Positions 9,926-24,077 of a stretch of 64,000 nt of DNA are shown here, piece after piece; position 1 is the stretch's first letter; each line of letters opens with the position of its first letter. Origin of the DNA: Labyrinthula sp. Ha. Lineage: Eukaryota; Sar; Bigyra; Labyrinthulida; Labyrinthulaceae. The notes below the pieces were generated by a model that was given only the letters and a program-made list of their open reading frames with translations, was not told where the DNA came from and did no database searches. The DNA lies in assembly GCA_015227615.1 (NCBI GenBank), contig JAALGZ010000010.1, positions 310,001 to 374,000 on the forward strand, read 5' to 3'. Position numbers and translations under genes: made by a program.

Positions 9926-12510
9926 ATATCATTTAAAGCCCCATCAATTAAACAACAATTTGATAACAGAAATCAAAGCAATGATTTCATCATTCGATGG
10001 TTTTTTTATTTCCCCTTCTAATTCATAGGTCTTACGATGAGAATTACAACCCAACTGAAGGTGAAAGGTTTACAAAAGAAGCAGAAGGGTTTGTTAAAGA
10101 AGTGAACGTAACTGAAGAGATTCGATTTTTGACGTATTCTTATATCTTGTTTAAATTCTGTAGATTTGACTGCTGTCTTTTAGATTTTATTGGAAAAAAC
10201 CTTTCTATTTGGTTTGAAAAGTTTCCAAAGATTAAACAACTTCAGTTTTTTCTTGTTTTGTTTTATTTTAGGTTTTTATATTGTCATTTAAACACCTTGA
10301 ATTTTATTGGAATGAAAAATATAAAACAAAAATTAAATGTTCAGTCAATAACGTAAATTTTCTATTGTTTTTATGTTTTAGTTTTACTTATTGCAATATT
10401 CCAGAAGATAATTCTCTTTCTCAGTTTTTAAAAGGACAAAAAATAAAGTCAATAAAGTAAACTTTTTATTTATATTGATAATAGTTTCGAGAAAAATGAT
10501 ATGAAAGAAGAAGCACTTGTTCAAATATTGAAAGAAGTTTCAAAAATGGATACTTTGATAAGTGTTTTGTATTCTCTTTTCTTTTCTTTATTTCTAGTAT
10601 TCAAGAATATAATTTGAGTCTTCAAAATGCAGAAATTACCGATTTAACAAAACATTGTTTAACAAATTTGCCTTCTTTATTGAAATATATGTTTATTTTT
10701 GTTTTGTTTGACTTTTAGTTTGCGAGTTGGTGAAATAAATATTGAAGAAAACAAAGATGAAGTTCAAGATTTACTTGATAATCATTCTTCTCTTTTATTA
10801 TTTGAACTTGGAAAGAATATTTTCAATACTAGAAATTTAGAAGAAAGAATGAAAAAATATGTTTCAAAAAAGCTAAAAGATAACTACAATTATCTAACTC
10901 TTTTAAATGAATGTCAAGTGCTTTTTATGGGTGATGGAAGAGTTGGAAAAACTTCTACCATAAGAAGTTTATTTGACAAAAGTTTTTTACTTGATAATAA
11001 TTCAACTTTAGTTTTGAATGATATTGATATATTTTCAATAAACCCAGATAATTATATCTGGAATTCAATATCTAAATATGAACTAAGCGTTCAAAGAGTA
11101 AAAAATAGTCTTCCTGCTGTTGTTTATCATGATTTTGATCCTAATCAAGAAGTTGAAACAAAATATAAACTTGATTTTGAAAAAGAACTTCTTTCAAGAA
11201 CAGTTTCTGATGAAAAGTTTATTGAGGGTATGAAAACAACTAGTTATGGTTTTTCTACAAGTGATGTTTATTTTCGTGTTTATGATTTTGGTGGACAAGA
11301 AATATTTTCTTCTGTTCATCATATTTTTATGAATTCAAATTCTCTTTATTTTCTAGTTTTTAATATGACAAAAATATCTCAAAATGATTTATTTAGATTA
11401 AAATTTTGGTGTGAAAGTATTTTGAAAAATACAGAAAAAGCACCAGTTATTTTTGTTGGTACATATTTAAAAAGATATAAAAGAAAGAATGTTGAAGATA
11501 CAAATCTAGAAATAATACAAAATAAACTTCAAAACTTTGTTAAAAGTCTTTCTTCTGAGTTAAATATATTGAAAAATGATATGAATATTTTCTTTCCTAT
11601 TGAGAATTCAAAATTAGAATCTCAAGAGAAAAAAGATATAAAAGATAAAATAAAAAGTCTTGTTTCTGGAGCAGCTGGAATAAAAAAAGAAAACTTTCTT
11701 AACTTTAGAATAGAAACTGCAAAAATTCTTTTCCTTGATAATTGTCGAGAACAAACAAATATTATGACTTTGAAGGAATTTGAAGATAAATCTTATTCTT
11801 GTGGTTTTGAAGATTGGGAAGTTGAAGATATGCTTGAAATATATTCAAAAGCTGGTTTAATTTGTTATTTTCCTTATTTAGATTTGGAAGCAGATGAAAA
11901 CTTTATATTTTTTGCACCTTCTTATCTTGCTCAAGCTTTAGGTAAGTTTATCAGAGATCCAAATTTTCATGAACTTGCATTTAGAATTCCAAGTGATAAA
12001 TTTTCTTTATATAGAATTTATGTTGATAAAGGAAAACTAAATAAAGAACTTTTTAATATTTTATTAAAAGAATATTCTGATAAAGAAAAGAAATATATTT
12101 TAAGTTTGGCTTTGAAAAGTTTAGTCTTGATACCTGTAGAAAAAGAAAATGATGTTTTTATTCTTCCTGAATTACTTCCTGAACTAAAGAGAGCAAAAAT
12201 AAAACCTTCTTTTAAGAGTGATATTAAAATTGTTTTCAAAAGTCTTGTTCGTTTGGCTGTTTTCGTAAAAGTTGTCTTTTTATTTCTAAAGGATGAAGAT
12301 ATTCATGAATCACTCTTATTCAAAGGATTTGCAAGAATAATTTTCAAGAACAAAAGAATAGTTGATATTTTTTTAAACACTGAAACTGAAATTAGTTTTA
12401 CTCTTGTTCAAGGAAATAATTTAGAATGGTTAAAAGAAAATGTTGAACTGATTTCAGAAGAACTACAAGAACTTAAAGAAAATGATTTAATATTTGAGAA
12501 CAATAGCTAA
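9926..12510 (+). CDS. LRR-Roc-COR GTPase, copy 2 (start codon changed to ATA)
   Basis: Eight exons by comparison with copies 3 and 4: 9926-9999, 10029-10133, 10164-10244, 10272-10352, 10382-10456, 10485-10568, 10598-10690, 10719-12510. Introns are 27-30 nt, GT...TAG, all phase 2. Joined length is 2,385 nt (794 residues if initiated at exon 1). Exons 3-7 encode LRRs of 25-31 residues. Exon 8 carries Roc, with P-loop GDGRVGKTS and G3 motif DFGGQE, then COR. The G4 motif reads GTYLK where Roc domains normally have THxD. The position that is ATG in copies 3 and 4 is ATA here (9926-9928), and exon 1 has no other in-frame ATG. ATG 9997-9999 reads through intron 1 in the frame of exon 2 and could start a slightly shorter protein if that intron is retained. 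The remaining frame is intact, so this is either a recent start-loss allele or a gene with a shifted start. Confidence 0.88.
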
Positions 12511-13533
12511 AATTGGATTTGAATATAATATTATTTAATATATGAGTTGAGTATGTGTGTGTATGTTTTTAACTCGTTTAATAGTAAAAGTGATTTATTG
12601 GACTGGAATAATCTGAAAATAATAATTATTAATTTTATTGTATTTTGCACTTATTAAAGAATTATCAATAATTTTGTAACTAGTTTTCTATCTTTTTAAA
12701 TAGAGAAAGCTTTGAAATTATATAACTTTATTCTGTAAAGTTAATTTTATTCAGAGCATAAAAAAGAATAGTTCAACTATATCTATTTTAAGACAAATAT
12801 GTTCTTGATTTTACTCATAGTGCCAATGAAAGTAAGAAAACCATTCAAGTTTTTCAAAGCAAAAAAACTCTCCTAAATAATCTGTTGGTATATTTACACA
12901 AAAAACATATATTTCCTGAAGATAATGTGATTTAATAGCCGGACAGAAAGTCTGATTCAATGAAGAAATACTAAGTATTCATGTTCAAGTTTATTTAATG
13001 TTTAAGTGTTTTGTTTATGACAAGGGAAAGAATTACTTTATGGTAAACAGACAATTCCAAACAAAATATATTGTATGATGTATTATTTTTTTTAGTTTAT
13101 GTTAAAGACACAACATATTTTAAAGAAAATATTTCATGGATTATTCAGATCCATTATTTCACTGTATAAATCTATGATAAATCCAACAGACCTTTATAAA
13201 TACAAATAGTTACTGTAAAATTCAGAATACACACTTAGTGTTTTCTCTGTTTACGAGGCTCAGAAAAAAACACATTACGTGTTTCTATTGACCATATCTT
13301 ATTCTATACAGCTCCACCTCCCAGATAAATTTCAACTTTCTCATTCTTGTTGATATTCTATAATCATCTTTCAATATATTATGATTATTATTGTTGCTGC
13401 CCTTTTAATACAAAGTAAGATAATTATTAAGAGCCTTTTGAAAGAACTGGTTTATAATTCCTAATCGCTGTACATTAATTATTATCTACTGTATACAAAT
13501 TACTGCCAAGAATTGAATATTCGCTTTTTGATA

Positions 13534-14197
13534 TCAAGCTAATAAAAATACAAAACCCTTTTTGTTACTTTGTAAAAGCAAGTGTTCCATTTATTGCATT
13601 AGCATTCCATATATCTTCTTTTGTTCATATGAATCCATTTTTTCTCTTTAGCATCAAGAATATATTTATTAAAACTTGGTTTCAATATTTTTAGAATACC
13701 TTCTTGATAAGTTATTTTAACTTCTGTAAAAGCTTAATTGGAGTTTACTAATCCAATGCCCTATTTAATCACAGGATATTCTTCCTATAAATATTTCTAT
13801 ATAACTTTTTCTGCTTCTTCCACTGGAATCTATCTTAGTTCAACTAAGTCAAAATATTCTAACCATGATTTCAGTTTCATTAATACTTCTTTACGATATG
13901 TGTTTATTCTTAAGTGCTCAGGATTCCGCCCATTTATATATCAACTCACACAAAATAAAGAAATCCTTTTCTTTCTTATCCAAATATTCAAAATCAACAT
14001 GAATTTTTCTTTTTTTCACAGTTCATTCAACAAGATAAAAATATATGTGTAATAGTTTTTCTTTGTATGTTTTACATTCTTCTTCCTTGCACAAGCGTCC
14101 AATAGAATAAACCAAAATCTTTACTCCAACTCCAACACTAATATAATAAGAAATAATAACACTAACTTTCCTTTTGTTTCTACTGAAAACAAAATTT
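13534..14197 (-). pseudogene. Possible antisense coding relic, unit 2
   Basis: Counterpart of 1971-2634 with the same in-frame stops plus one extra TAG where unit 1 has CAG. Confidence 0.25.
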
Positions 14198-15919
14198 GAA
14201 ATTTTTTCTTCTCTATGAGATAAAGGTTGTATTTTAAGTAACTTATTACTTGTTAATTTTACTTACAGTAGTTATAAGCTGATCAGCTTCAAAACTTCAA
14301 GTTTATCAGTACCTTTTTTTAAATTCTAATGATTTTTTTTTCTGTAAGTTTCTAGGTTCTATATGAAAAAAAAGTTCAATGAACATTATCCAAACCCTAA
14401 AAACAAGCTTCAACTTCTCTTCATTATAGAGTTTGTTTAACTATAAGAATTTGTGCTGTGTTTTGATATCTGCCAGAATAGGAATAGCTTCATCTGAAAA
14501 TGTGTGAATATGAATGAATTTTGATATTTTGCAACTTAAGTTCCTGAATTTTAGAAACAGTTTATAAAACTTTGTTCTTATTTTGTAAGGCTTTATTTTC
14601 TTTGTTTCTTAAGTTTGAAATATTCCATCTAAGAATAATATTTAAAGTGTTTTGAAAAATGAGTTTAGTTATGTTTGATAATATCCAAAGAGTTTTATGA
14701 TAAATGGAAAAAAAATTCTTATTTGGATATTTTTGTATTCAGTTTATTATTTTATTGGTTGTAATATTTATTACGGGTCAGGAAATTTATCGAGAGCTCA
14801 ATATTGTCCCGGTTTTTCTACTGGAATAAATCTAAAATTGAATATTTCAATTTGGAATTATAAATGGTATAACGATAGGGATAAATCTTACAGAATCTTA
14901 GAAACCAGTTTGAGAATAGTTTTATATTTGGTATATCAGTCAAGCAATAAAAAAGAATGAAAGAAAAAGTTTAATCATAATATAATAAGGATCATATTTT
15001 ACGAAATAGAGCCTTTACCTTTCTATCTACGGATGAGTAGTTCAATCTTATTAACACATAAAAGCCAAAATATCTGGCCCTATTTTCTGTTCCCTTTTTT
15101 AAATTGATCTACAAGAACACTGTTGTTGCTCTAGATATATAGTCTCTGTTTGAATATCCTCAATCAAACAAATGCTATTTAATATTAAGTAATTGGTCGT
15201 TGATGGATGTGAGTTTTTAGTTTGGTAACAATTTGTTCTTAAGTCCTCATTAATTGTTTGAGAAATTCCAGTAATATTACACATTGTTGGAACTAACATT
15301 AAAGTTTTGAAAATATAAGAAATATGTTTATTTATTTTTTGTTTATATCTTGACCTATTGGAAGTATCTTATCATCACTGGTGGTAGCTCCTACTAGAGG
15401 GTCGTCTTTACGTTTTTTTATGTTGCTTTGTTTATTACAGAAAAATACATCAACCGGGTTCTTTGAAGTGCTCAGCTTTCAGATTCTTACTTAATCTCAT
15501 CGTGCTTCGCAACTCAACATGAATATTCGGATAAGTTGAAGAACTATACCAAAAACACTTCACATCCTCAAACTAACATTTTCACTGTTTCACTCAATTG
15601 GTTCATTTTCACGTTTTCCGCCTTAATCTTAGATTACTCCAATATGTATTATCCTTTTATTATTACTACGATAATTTTATATCTTATTTTTATTATTTTA
15701 TTTATTCTTCCATTGCTTCGTGGGAAACTAGAAAACAATATTGATTTGCTGGAAATGTTTAATCTACATATGGAAACAAAGCAAGATAAGTTTCCGGTTA
15801 GGTCACATAAGATTTCTCAGTTTAGCCGAATGTTCAGCAAATAAAACTCTCACTTTGAAGAGAATTCGTAAAATGCATAAATTGTCTAATAAATTTCTAG
15901 AGATCCAGTTAGGGTTTCT

Positions 15920-16045
15920 TAACGGTAAAAACGGAAATTAACTGTAATAAATATTCAAATTTGGCTTACCGTTATTACCGTTAAGGATTCTGTTAATTAA
16001 CGTTTATTTGCGGAAAAGTAACGGTATGAAAAATATACCGATAAC
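15920..16045. other. CGGTA/TACCG-rich block, unit 2
   Basis: Near-identical copy of the block at 4360-4485, with the same TAACGG and CCGTTA motifs. Confidence 0.3.
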
Positions 16046-17327
16046 TTTTTGGGTTCCCAAAATTTTTTACCAATTTAATATTTTCTCCCAAATCATATCT
16101 TCATAATATACTATGTCTATACTCTTCCGGTAAACAAATAAAATTGAAGCAAAGGCTGACTTAGAATTAAATGCAACATAGAATTAACATCACGTGCAAA
16201 TTATTTTATAGGAAAATTTTATTCTGACTACTAACCTTACCTTTGAAGTTATCTCAATATCAGCTCAAAATGAGCTCCTAGAAAATATTGAAATATCTAA
16301 AATACCCTTTCTAAGTAATTTCAAAGAACTAATTCTACTTTCTGAGAGAAAATGCAACTGAGAAAATAGATGTACTGCCTTGGCCACAGTAAGAATTTTG
16401 CATAGTCTTCATATAAAAATGCTTGTATCTTCGCTCAAACTCCTTTTCAGAAAATACTATGACACATCATTGTAAAGATATTTTTATTTCCTATACCCTC
16501 AAATAAAGAAGTTCAGTTTTTTTCAGAAGTTAATCACGAGTTATGTGCATTTTAATATCCAAAGATCAAAGCAAAATTTAGCATAGGAAGATTTTCTTCA
16601 GTAAAAACAATTTTTCTCAGTCAATAATTAGTCTTTTTAAACCAAATAAAATTTTAAAATTCTTTAAATATTAATTATTAAAATAATATAACTTTTCTAT
16701 TTTCTTTTACTTTAAAATACTAGGGTTAAACTACGTATATCTATATTTCTAAAATACTGGTCAATTTCAGGTAGTATTTTTATTTCTCTTCTATCTCGCG
16801 TAATTTTTAAGTATATTAATATTGTAAATTACGGAACCTGATTTCAAAACTATTTCTAACCGCTGGATTTTAGATTTCTTATATTTGAGGAGTGGAAGAT
16901 ATTTTTCCATTCTGTTTTTTTTTTCACGTCATCCTGAATTTTAGATGAATTTATAATAATTGTAAGGCCCCTTTCTCAATGAATTTTTGGAGTTATTAAA
17001 AACAAAATCCACTATAGAAAAATTCTTTCAAATATCTTTTTAGCCATATAAGATAATATAGGATTTGAAGAGAATAAATACATGTAGAACGCAAAATATC
17101 ACCAAAATATGGCATATCCATTTTATATCGATCAGAAAACAATGAAGAATAAGGTTATGCTACCGTTATAAACTGTCAAGGCTAGGCTTTATATTCAAGT
17201 TAGACCTAGTGGTAAACAATAGTGTTTTATTCTTTTTGTTATTACTGGGTATCGAAAATTTTGTCAACCATTTTTCGAAAATGCAGTATAATGGCCATAA
17301 AATCAACAATACCTCTTCAACTCTTCT

Positions 17328-18163
17328 ACAAAGCTCAAAACATATTACACACTTAATTTAGTATCTACTAACATAAAAATTTAGAGGATTAAAACAATAT
17401 AAAGGATAAAAAAACACGATTACTGAAAATAGCGTATATAGTATTTGTATGTTTTTGTCACGAAATCTTCCTCAAATATAATATTATCACCCACAATGTG
17501 TTTTGCGTTGAGAAAACATTTCTAACCATGTTCTTTGTCAAGGTATTTGATAATAATGGGTACTTTAAACCCTAAGAAAGGCTAATTTTAGGGTACTTTG
17601 CACTAAATCCACAGATCTCTAGTAAATATACATTCAAACGTAACATCATGAAGAATGCCTCTATAGATGATCTGATTCTTCTCAGACCCTAAGGATTCGC
17701 CATACCTGGCTTCTAAAACTACTTTTCAGGATATTTCTCCTCTAGTTAACTGTAACAGAGGTAAACCTCATTCAGAAAAGTCTAATGCCGAAAATCGACA
17801 CATCTGAAAACACGAAATCACTCAGTATTGCTATAATCCCTTAAATTTATGCACTAGGTAGTTCCCAAAAACTAAAATACATGATTTTTAACTTTCATTT
17901 ATGTGTTTTGGGATATTTTAATTTTTTTTAAGAAAACCTGATATTGGGCTAAAATGCTGTTATTATAAACTTCAATCCGTGTAACACCTTAAGAAATACT
18001 GGTCTAGAGCCTAAACAGACCTTACCAGTCAAAATAACGAGTGTGTTTAGGTCTAGAAATATTTTTTTTTTGCGAATTGGAGTATTCTGCATAGACTTCC
18101 TAACAATGTATCCTATTTCCAAGATCTCAGAAACTCTGAAAAAGGATAATTTTAAATGTCAAA
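17328..18163 (+). repeat. Dispersed repeat, unit 2 copy
   Basis: Unit 2 counterpart of 5765-6600; the central 270 bp are nearly identical to unit 1, the flanks less so. Confidence 0.7.
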
Positions 18164-19426
18164 TATTCCTGAAAGGGTAATACCAATTAACAAAGCATTC
18201 TGAGAAATGGTAGTCACTCAGACGTATAGATGATTTAGGGTTCCTCTAAGTTTTGTTCTAGGAAACTTCAAGGACTTCCCTGTTAGTCTTGGCAATAGTT
18301 ATTTGGTTTGATTTAACTTTTCTCCAAACTCAACTTTAAAATTGCCAAAACTGAATTTAATATATGCCGAATATCTATAACTTAAATTTTAACCTTATCT
18401 AGAGACAATTTATAGGAGCTTTGAAAAGAAAAAAAATAAAGTTTGAAGTTTTTATTCGTTTAAATTATACAACTCTCTCTGTCATATTATTTCAAATTCC
18501 TAAATAACAATGCGTGCTTTTTAACTATTACATATGATAAAATTATAAAGAATACATATAAACTGGCATGGAAAAGACCAGTGAAAATTAAGAGTTACTT
18601 GCATTTTTAGTTTTTGAAAAAGTCGTATTATAGTCGTTTTTCTGACGTATTTATGGAAAAAAAGTGATATTTTTGCTTTTATAAGTTAAATAACTTCCTC
18701 TTCTTTTACTAAGATATATTTAGTATCAATTGAAAGAGGAAAAAGATTTATTTATTTATAGGTGGTATTTATATACCCTAACCTTAATTTCAGCCTATTT
18801 GAAAACTGTCGTACTTTTTTATATGTTGATTTTACTCTCATACTCCAATAAACTCAATATTACATTAGCCTCAAGCCAATATAACCAAAAGCCATGAAAT
18901 GATCTCTTTAAATAAGAAACATTTCCTCTTAGTACTTTCAGACTATGAGAAGTCACAGAAACCTCAATACTTCCTTAATTAATATATGGCTTTTTGGCGT
19001 AAGCTCTTCACTTCTTTCCAGTATCTTCAAGTTGAACGATGAAATTTTGAAGGGTGTTTGCTTGAACGAGGAAAAGAAAAAAAATCAGAGTTTTCTGAAT
19101 ATTCTTTCATGGTATTCATACTTTAGGTAATGTTACTAAGAAATGGAAATATTGAAAGCTTTTACGAGAAGCATACTGATACTTTACTAGAGAACCTGTG
19201 AAGGGTTGTGGGTAAAAACATCTTGATTTACTATGCAAACTTTTCCCAATAGGGGCGTTGAAGTTGCGGGACAACAGGAGAACTATAAATAGACTCTTGG
19301 AAACAAGTTTTAGCATAACTTGAATAAGCTAATAGACCATTTAAGCTATTCAACACCCCTGTTAATCAGAATATTTAAATTCAACGATAGAAAAAGGCAT
19401 CAGGAATACTAAAATACTTCTAAAAG

Positions 19427-19624
19427 AAGAGTAGGACTAATGCGTGTTGGAAATTTGATAGGATAAAAGTGTTTGTTCCTGCTGAGCAGAAAAAATAACT
19501 TGAATAAGTGAGAGTTGATGATTTGAAGAAACAGTTGGGGAAAGAGAACATGTCTGATCAAACCTTTATGATGAGAATGAATACAAGAGAGTGGATGAAA
19601 GTATGGGAAAAGTTTACATTTTAG
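19427..19624 (+). pseudogene. Short coding relic, unit 2
   Basis: Copy of the 7864-8061 relic with both internal TAA codons. Confidence 0.25.
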
Positions 19625-20061
19625 TTTTTTTTGGGTTATTTGACCTGTTAGCGCAGGTTTTCTCCTTTTTTTAACAATTGAAAAATATTTTTCATAATTT
19701 TTACTTGTTTTCTATCCAAAACTAATAAAAATTTGACCTCTTTTTGAAAATTTAACGCAGAAAACCTAAAATTATACTTAAAAAACATTACTGTAGCGTA
19801 ATTTTTGTTCATTTGGCAGATTTCTTCTACTTTGAATTAAGTTTAGCTTTTCTCTTCTCAATCAAACACGTCTCCCAGACAGTTCGGCTAGGCAAAATCT
19901 CCAACAAGTAAAAGACAACTAGTTTTGAAGCTTCGAAGACTACATTATTCTTTTTGTCATGTTCAAAAACTAGTTTTATTTCTCTTTGCACTACTTTGTT
20001 TGTTCACACAAAGAGTTTTTCTGGACATATTTGGGGTTGACTTTGAATAGAAAGAGAAAAT

Positions 20062-20367
20062 GTGGTGTTTGTTGAATTTCCAAAAATTTACCAGTACGTA
20101 CCGTTACTTATCGCGGTTATCGGGTTTTCCGTTTACTTCAACTTTTTTCCGTTAAACGATAAGACTCCAGTTCTCTTTACCGTTACTAACGGTAAGCAAA
20201 ATTACCGGAAAAATTTCGTTAACTATCGTATGTTCCATTCCGATAAGAATCCCTACATACTGGACCAACTTAGAGGTATGATATACCGGACTACTGTTCC
20301 TATGGCTCCCTATATCCTAACGGTACATACTATAGTTAAGTGGATATCATTTTGGTCTTTAAAATAG
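20062..20367 (+). other. Exon-like ORF, unit 2 copy
   Basis: Encodes the same peptide as the unit 1 ORF at 8499-8804; the only base difference noticed is a silent CCC/CCA change. Confidence 0.25.
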
Positions 20368-20511
20368 TTTACAAATGGTTTTTTTCAAGTGTTTAGTGAA
20401 ACAACTCTCACATCTGCTACAGGTTGCCTGCTTTGTTAAACTGATGTTGCAATGCTTCTCAAAACTCCGTAAGGTGTACCATAAGTTATTCTTCCTTCTG
20501 AAGTTTCTTGA

Positions 20512-20808
20512 TATAGGTCAGTAAGGAGTACAACTGTGTTTTAATCAATCATACTTGTGTACGTCAACTTGTTACGAGAAAATGTTCAGGGAGGAAACAG
20601 AGAGTTAAAATCTGTAATTGGCATTAAGCTCAGAGCTGTTTATAGGTAGAACATTAATCCAATTTTGTACAAGAGAACACAACTATCAAAACAAAATATC
20701 CAAAAAGAAATGAATTCTTAAACAAATTTTGAGAACACTCAAAAAGTAACCCAAGGAAAGAATATGAGTCTTGACTGGGTTTTTAGCAAATTTCAAAATT
20801 GCAGCTGA
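20512..20808 (+). pseudogene. Weak coding relic, unit 2
   Basis: Copy of 8949-9245, essentially identical. Confidence 0.18.
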
Positions 20809-21404
20809 GACTAACAGCTTGAAAAAAACTAATCCTGAACCAAATCAAGAAACATGAGCAAGAATTTTCATTTACATAAGGTCAGCTTAAATATTGTAGT
20901 TTTTCTCAACTCCATATTAACTGAAAAAAGGAAGTTGGGGAAGTATCTTGGGGCTTGAATCTTTTTATTTCCATGGATTTTCTGATCTTGTTCTCTATTT
21001 GTCCTATTCTTAAGAATATGTATTACATTTATTGTGTTAGATCGACATAGTGTTAAGAAAACCCGTACCAGGAAGGTTGTCTTATGTTTTCAGGTATTAT
21101 ATAGCTTTTTCTTAAATTTTAACTCATTATTTTTCTCTTTTCAATTCCAGGGGTAATGATCCAGGCAAACTTGTTTAGTACAATGACTAAGACTAGTGCT
21201 AATTTCTCTGTGCATTAACAAAAGTTTATAAGTTCCTTACAGAAAACAGTGTTAATATATAAGATAAAACAATCACAACAAAAGCAGAATAAGATAAAAT
21301 ATTTTATATTGTAAAATGTTTTTATATTTAGGAATTTTTGTTTTGGAATAATATGGAATAAAAATCAGATCGGTTGAATATTTTTCAAAATAAAAACTTT
21401 TTTT

Positions 21405-21448
21405 AAACGGGATTCTCATTAATTCCCGAGAAAAAAATATATTTCTCG
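21405..21448 (+). promoter_or_regulatory. Palindromic element upstream of ROCO copy 3
   Basis: Same block as before copy 2: TAAACGG at 21405-21411, CGGGA/TCCCG arms, then CGAGAAA/TTTCTCG arms with an 8-nt loop. It ends 42 bases before the ATG. Arms are kept although the loop length differs from copy 2. Confidence 0.45.
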
Positions 21449-21490
21449 AATTTTAAACAAAAAAACTAATTTAAACAAAAAACGTAAAAA

Positions 21491-24077
21491 ATGTCATTTA
21501 AAGCCCCATCAATTAAACAACAATTTGATAACAGAAATCAAAGCAATAAGTTCAGAATTCAATGGTTTATTTATTTCCCCTTCTCATTCATAGGTCTTAT
21601 GATGAGAATTACAACCCAACTGAAAGAGAAAGGTTTAGAAAAGAAGCAGAAGAGTTTGTTAAAGAAGTGAATGTGCACGAAGAGATTCAATTTTTGATGT
21701 ATTCATATATCTTTTTTAAATTCTGTAGTTTTGACAGCTGTCCTTTAGATTTTATTGGAAAAAACCTTTCTATTTGGTTTGAAAAGTTTCCAAATGTTAA
21801 ACAACTTGAGTATTTTCTTATTTTGTTTTTATTTTAGGTTTTTTTATTGTGATTTAAACACCTTAAATTTTGTTGGAATGGAAAAAATAAAACAAAAACT
21901 GAATATTGGGTCGCTAATGTATATTTTTTGTTGTTTTTATGTTCTAGTCTTACTAAGTGCAATATTCCAAAAGATAATTCTCTTTCTCAGTTTTTAAAAG
22001 GACAAAACATAAAGGCAATAAAGTAAACTTTTTATTTATATTGATAATAGTTTCATGAAAAATAATATGAAAGAAGAAACATTTGTTCAAATATTGAAAG
22101 AAATTTCAAGCTTGACTACTTTGAAAGATATTTTGTATTCTCTTTTCTTTTCTTTATTTCTAGTATTCAAGAAGATAACTTGAGGATTGATAACGCGAAA
22201 ATTACCGCTTTAACAAAAAGCTGTTTGACAAATTTACCTTCTTTATTGAAATATATGTTTATTTTTGTTTTGTTTTGACTTTTAGTTTGAGAATTGGTGA
22301 AATAAATATTGGAGAAAACAAAAATGAAGTTCAAGATTTACTTGATAAGCATTCTTCTCTTTTATTATTTGAACTTGGAAAGACTATTTTCAATACTAAA
22401 AATTTAGAAGAAAGAATGAAATATTATGTTTCAAAAAAGCTGAAAGATAACTACAATAGACTAACTCTTTTAAATGAATGTCAAGTACTTTTTATGGGTG
22501 ATGGAAGAGTCGGAAAAACTTCTACCATCAGAAGTTTATTTGACAAGAGTTTTTTACTTGATAATTACTCAACTTTAGTTTTGAATGATATTGATATATT
22601 TTCAATAAGCCCAAATAATTATAATTGGAATTCAATATCTAAATATGAACTAAGTGCTCAAAGAGTAAAAAATACTCTTCCTTTTGTTGTTTATTTTGAT
22701 TTTGATCCGAATCAAGAAGTTGAAACAAAATATAAACTTGATTTTGAAAAAGAACTTCTTTCAAGAACAGTTTCTGATAAAAAGTTTATTGAAGGTATGA
22801 AAACTAATTCTCCTGTTTTTAATACTCAAGATATTTATTTTCGTGTTTATGATTTTGGTGGACAAGAAATATTTTCTTCTGTTCATCATATTTTTATGAA
22901 CAAAAATTCTCTTTATTTTATAGTTTTTAATATGATAAAAATATCTCAAAATGATTTATTTAGATTAAAATTTTGGTGTGAAAGTATTTTAAAAAATGCA
23001 GAAAAAGCACCAGTTATTTTTATTGGTACATATTTAAAAAGATATAAAAGAAAGAATGTTAAAGATACTAATTTAGAAATAATACAAAATAAACTTCAGG
23101 ACTTTGTTGAAAATCTTTCTTCTGAGTTAAATATATTGAAAAATTATATGAATATTTTCTTTCCTATTGAGAATTCAAAATTAGATTCTCAAGAGAAAAA
23201 CGATATAAAAGATAAAATAAAAAGTCTTGTTTCTGGAGCAGCTGAAATAAATAAAGAAAACTTTCTTAACTTTGAAATAGGAACTGCTTGGCTTCTTTTC
23301 CTGGATAATTGTCGAGAACAAACAAATATTATGAGTTTGAAAGAGTTTGAAGATAAATCATATTCTTGTGGTTTTGAAGATTGGGAAGTTGAAGATATGC
23401 TTGAAATATATTCCAAAGCTGGTTTAATTTGTTATTTTCCTTATCTAGATTTGGAAGAAGATGAGAGCTTTATATTTTTTGCACCTTCTTATCTTGCTCA
23501 AGCTTTAGGTAAGTTTATCAGAGATCCAAATTTTCATGAACTTGCGTTTAGAATTCCAAGTAATAAATTTTCTTTATATAGAATTTATGTTGATTCTGGA
23601 AAATTAAATAAGGAATTATTTAATATTTTGTTAAAAGATTATTCTCGAAAAGAAAGAAAATATATTTTAAGTTTAGCTTTGAAAAGTTTGGTTTTGATAC
23701 CTGTAGAAAAAGAAAATGATGTGTTTATTCTTCCTGAATTACTTCCTGAACTAAAGAGAGCAAAAATAAAACCTTCTTTTAAGAGTGATATTAAAATAGT
23801 TTTTCAAAGTTTTGTTCGTTTAGCTGTTTTTGTAAAAGTTGTCTTTTTATTTCTAAAGGATGAAGATATTCTTGAATCACTTTTATTCAAAGGATTTTCA
23901 AGAATTATTCTCAAGAATAAAAGAATAGTTGATATTTTTTTAAACACTGAAACTGAACTTAGTTTTACTCTTGTTCAAGGAAATGATTTAGAATGGTTAA
24001 AAGAAAATGTTGAGCTGATTTCAGAAGAACTACAAGAAGTTAAAGAAAATGAAGTAATATTTGAGAACAATAGCTAG
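21491..24077 (+). CDS. LRR-Roc-COR GTPase, copy 3 (complete, 794 aa)
   Basis: Exons: 21491-21564, 21594-21698, 21729-21809, 21838-21918, 21948-22022, 22051-22134, 22164-22256, 22286-24077. The seven introns are 28-30 nt and all phase 2. The coding sum is 2,385 nt, 794 residues plus TAG. Layout: short N-terminus (1-60), five LRR units (about 60-198) starting with a F/L-x-x-C-x-L strand motif and a sixth strand at the start of exon 8, Roc GTPase (about 262-480) with P-loop GDGRVGKTS at 269-277, DFGGQE at 387-392 and degenerate G4 GTYLK at 445-449, then COR to the C-terminus. No kinase domain follows. Roco proteins are known to dimerise through COR and to switch on GTP binding; the ligand of the LRRs is unknown. 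The start ATG follows a run of A residues and lies 80 bases after a palindromic element. An in-frame ATG at 21562 reading through intron 1 is the alternative start. Confidence 0.95.

Larger units (their letters stand above)
12511..21404. other. Array spacer, unit 2
   Basis: Same content as spacer 1. Relics at 13534-14197, 19427-19624 and 20512-20808; dispersed repeat 17328-18163; CGGTA/TACCG block 15920-16045; exon-like ORF 20062-20367. Blocks of near identity to unit 1 alternate with blocks carrying several percent differences (for example around 15.0-15.2 kb and 18.0-18.2 kb). Confidence 0.7.
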
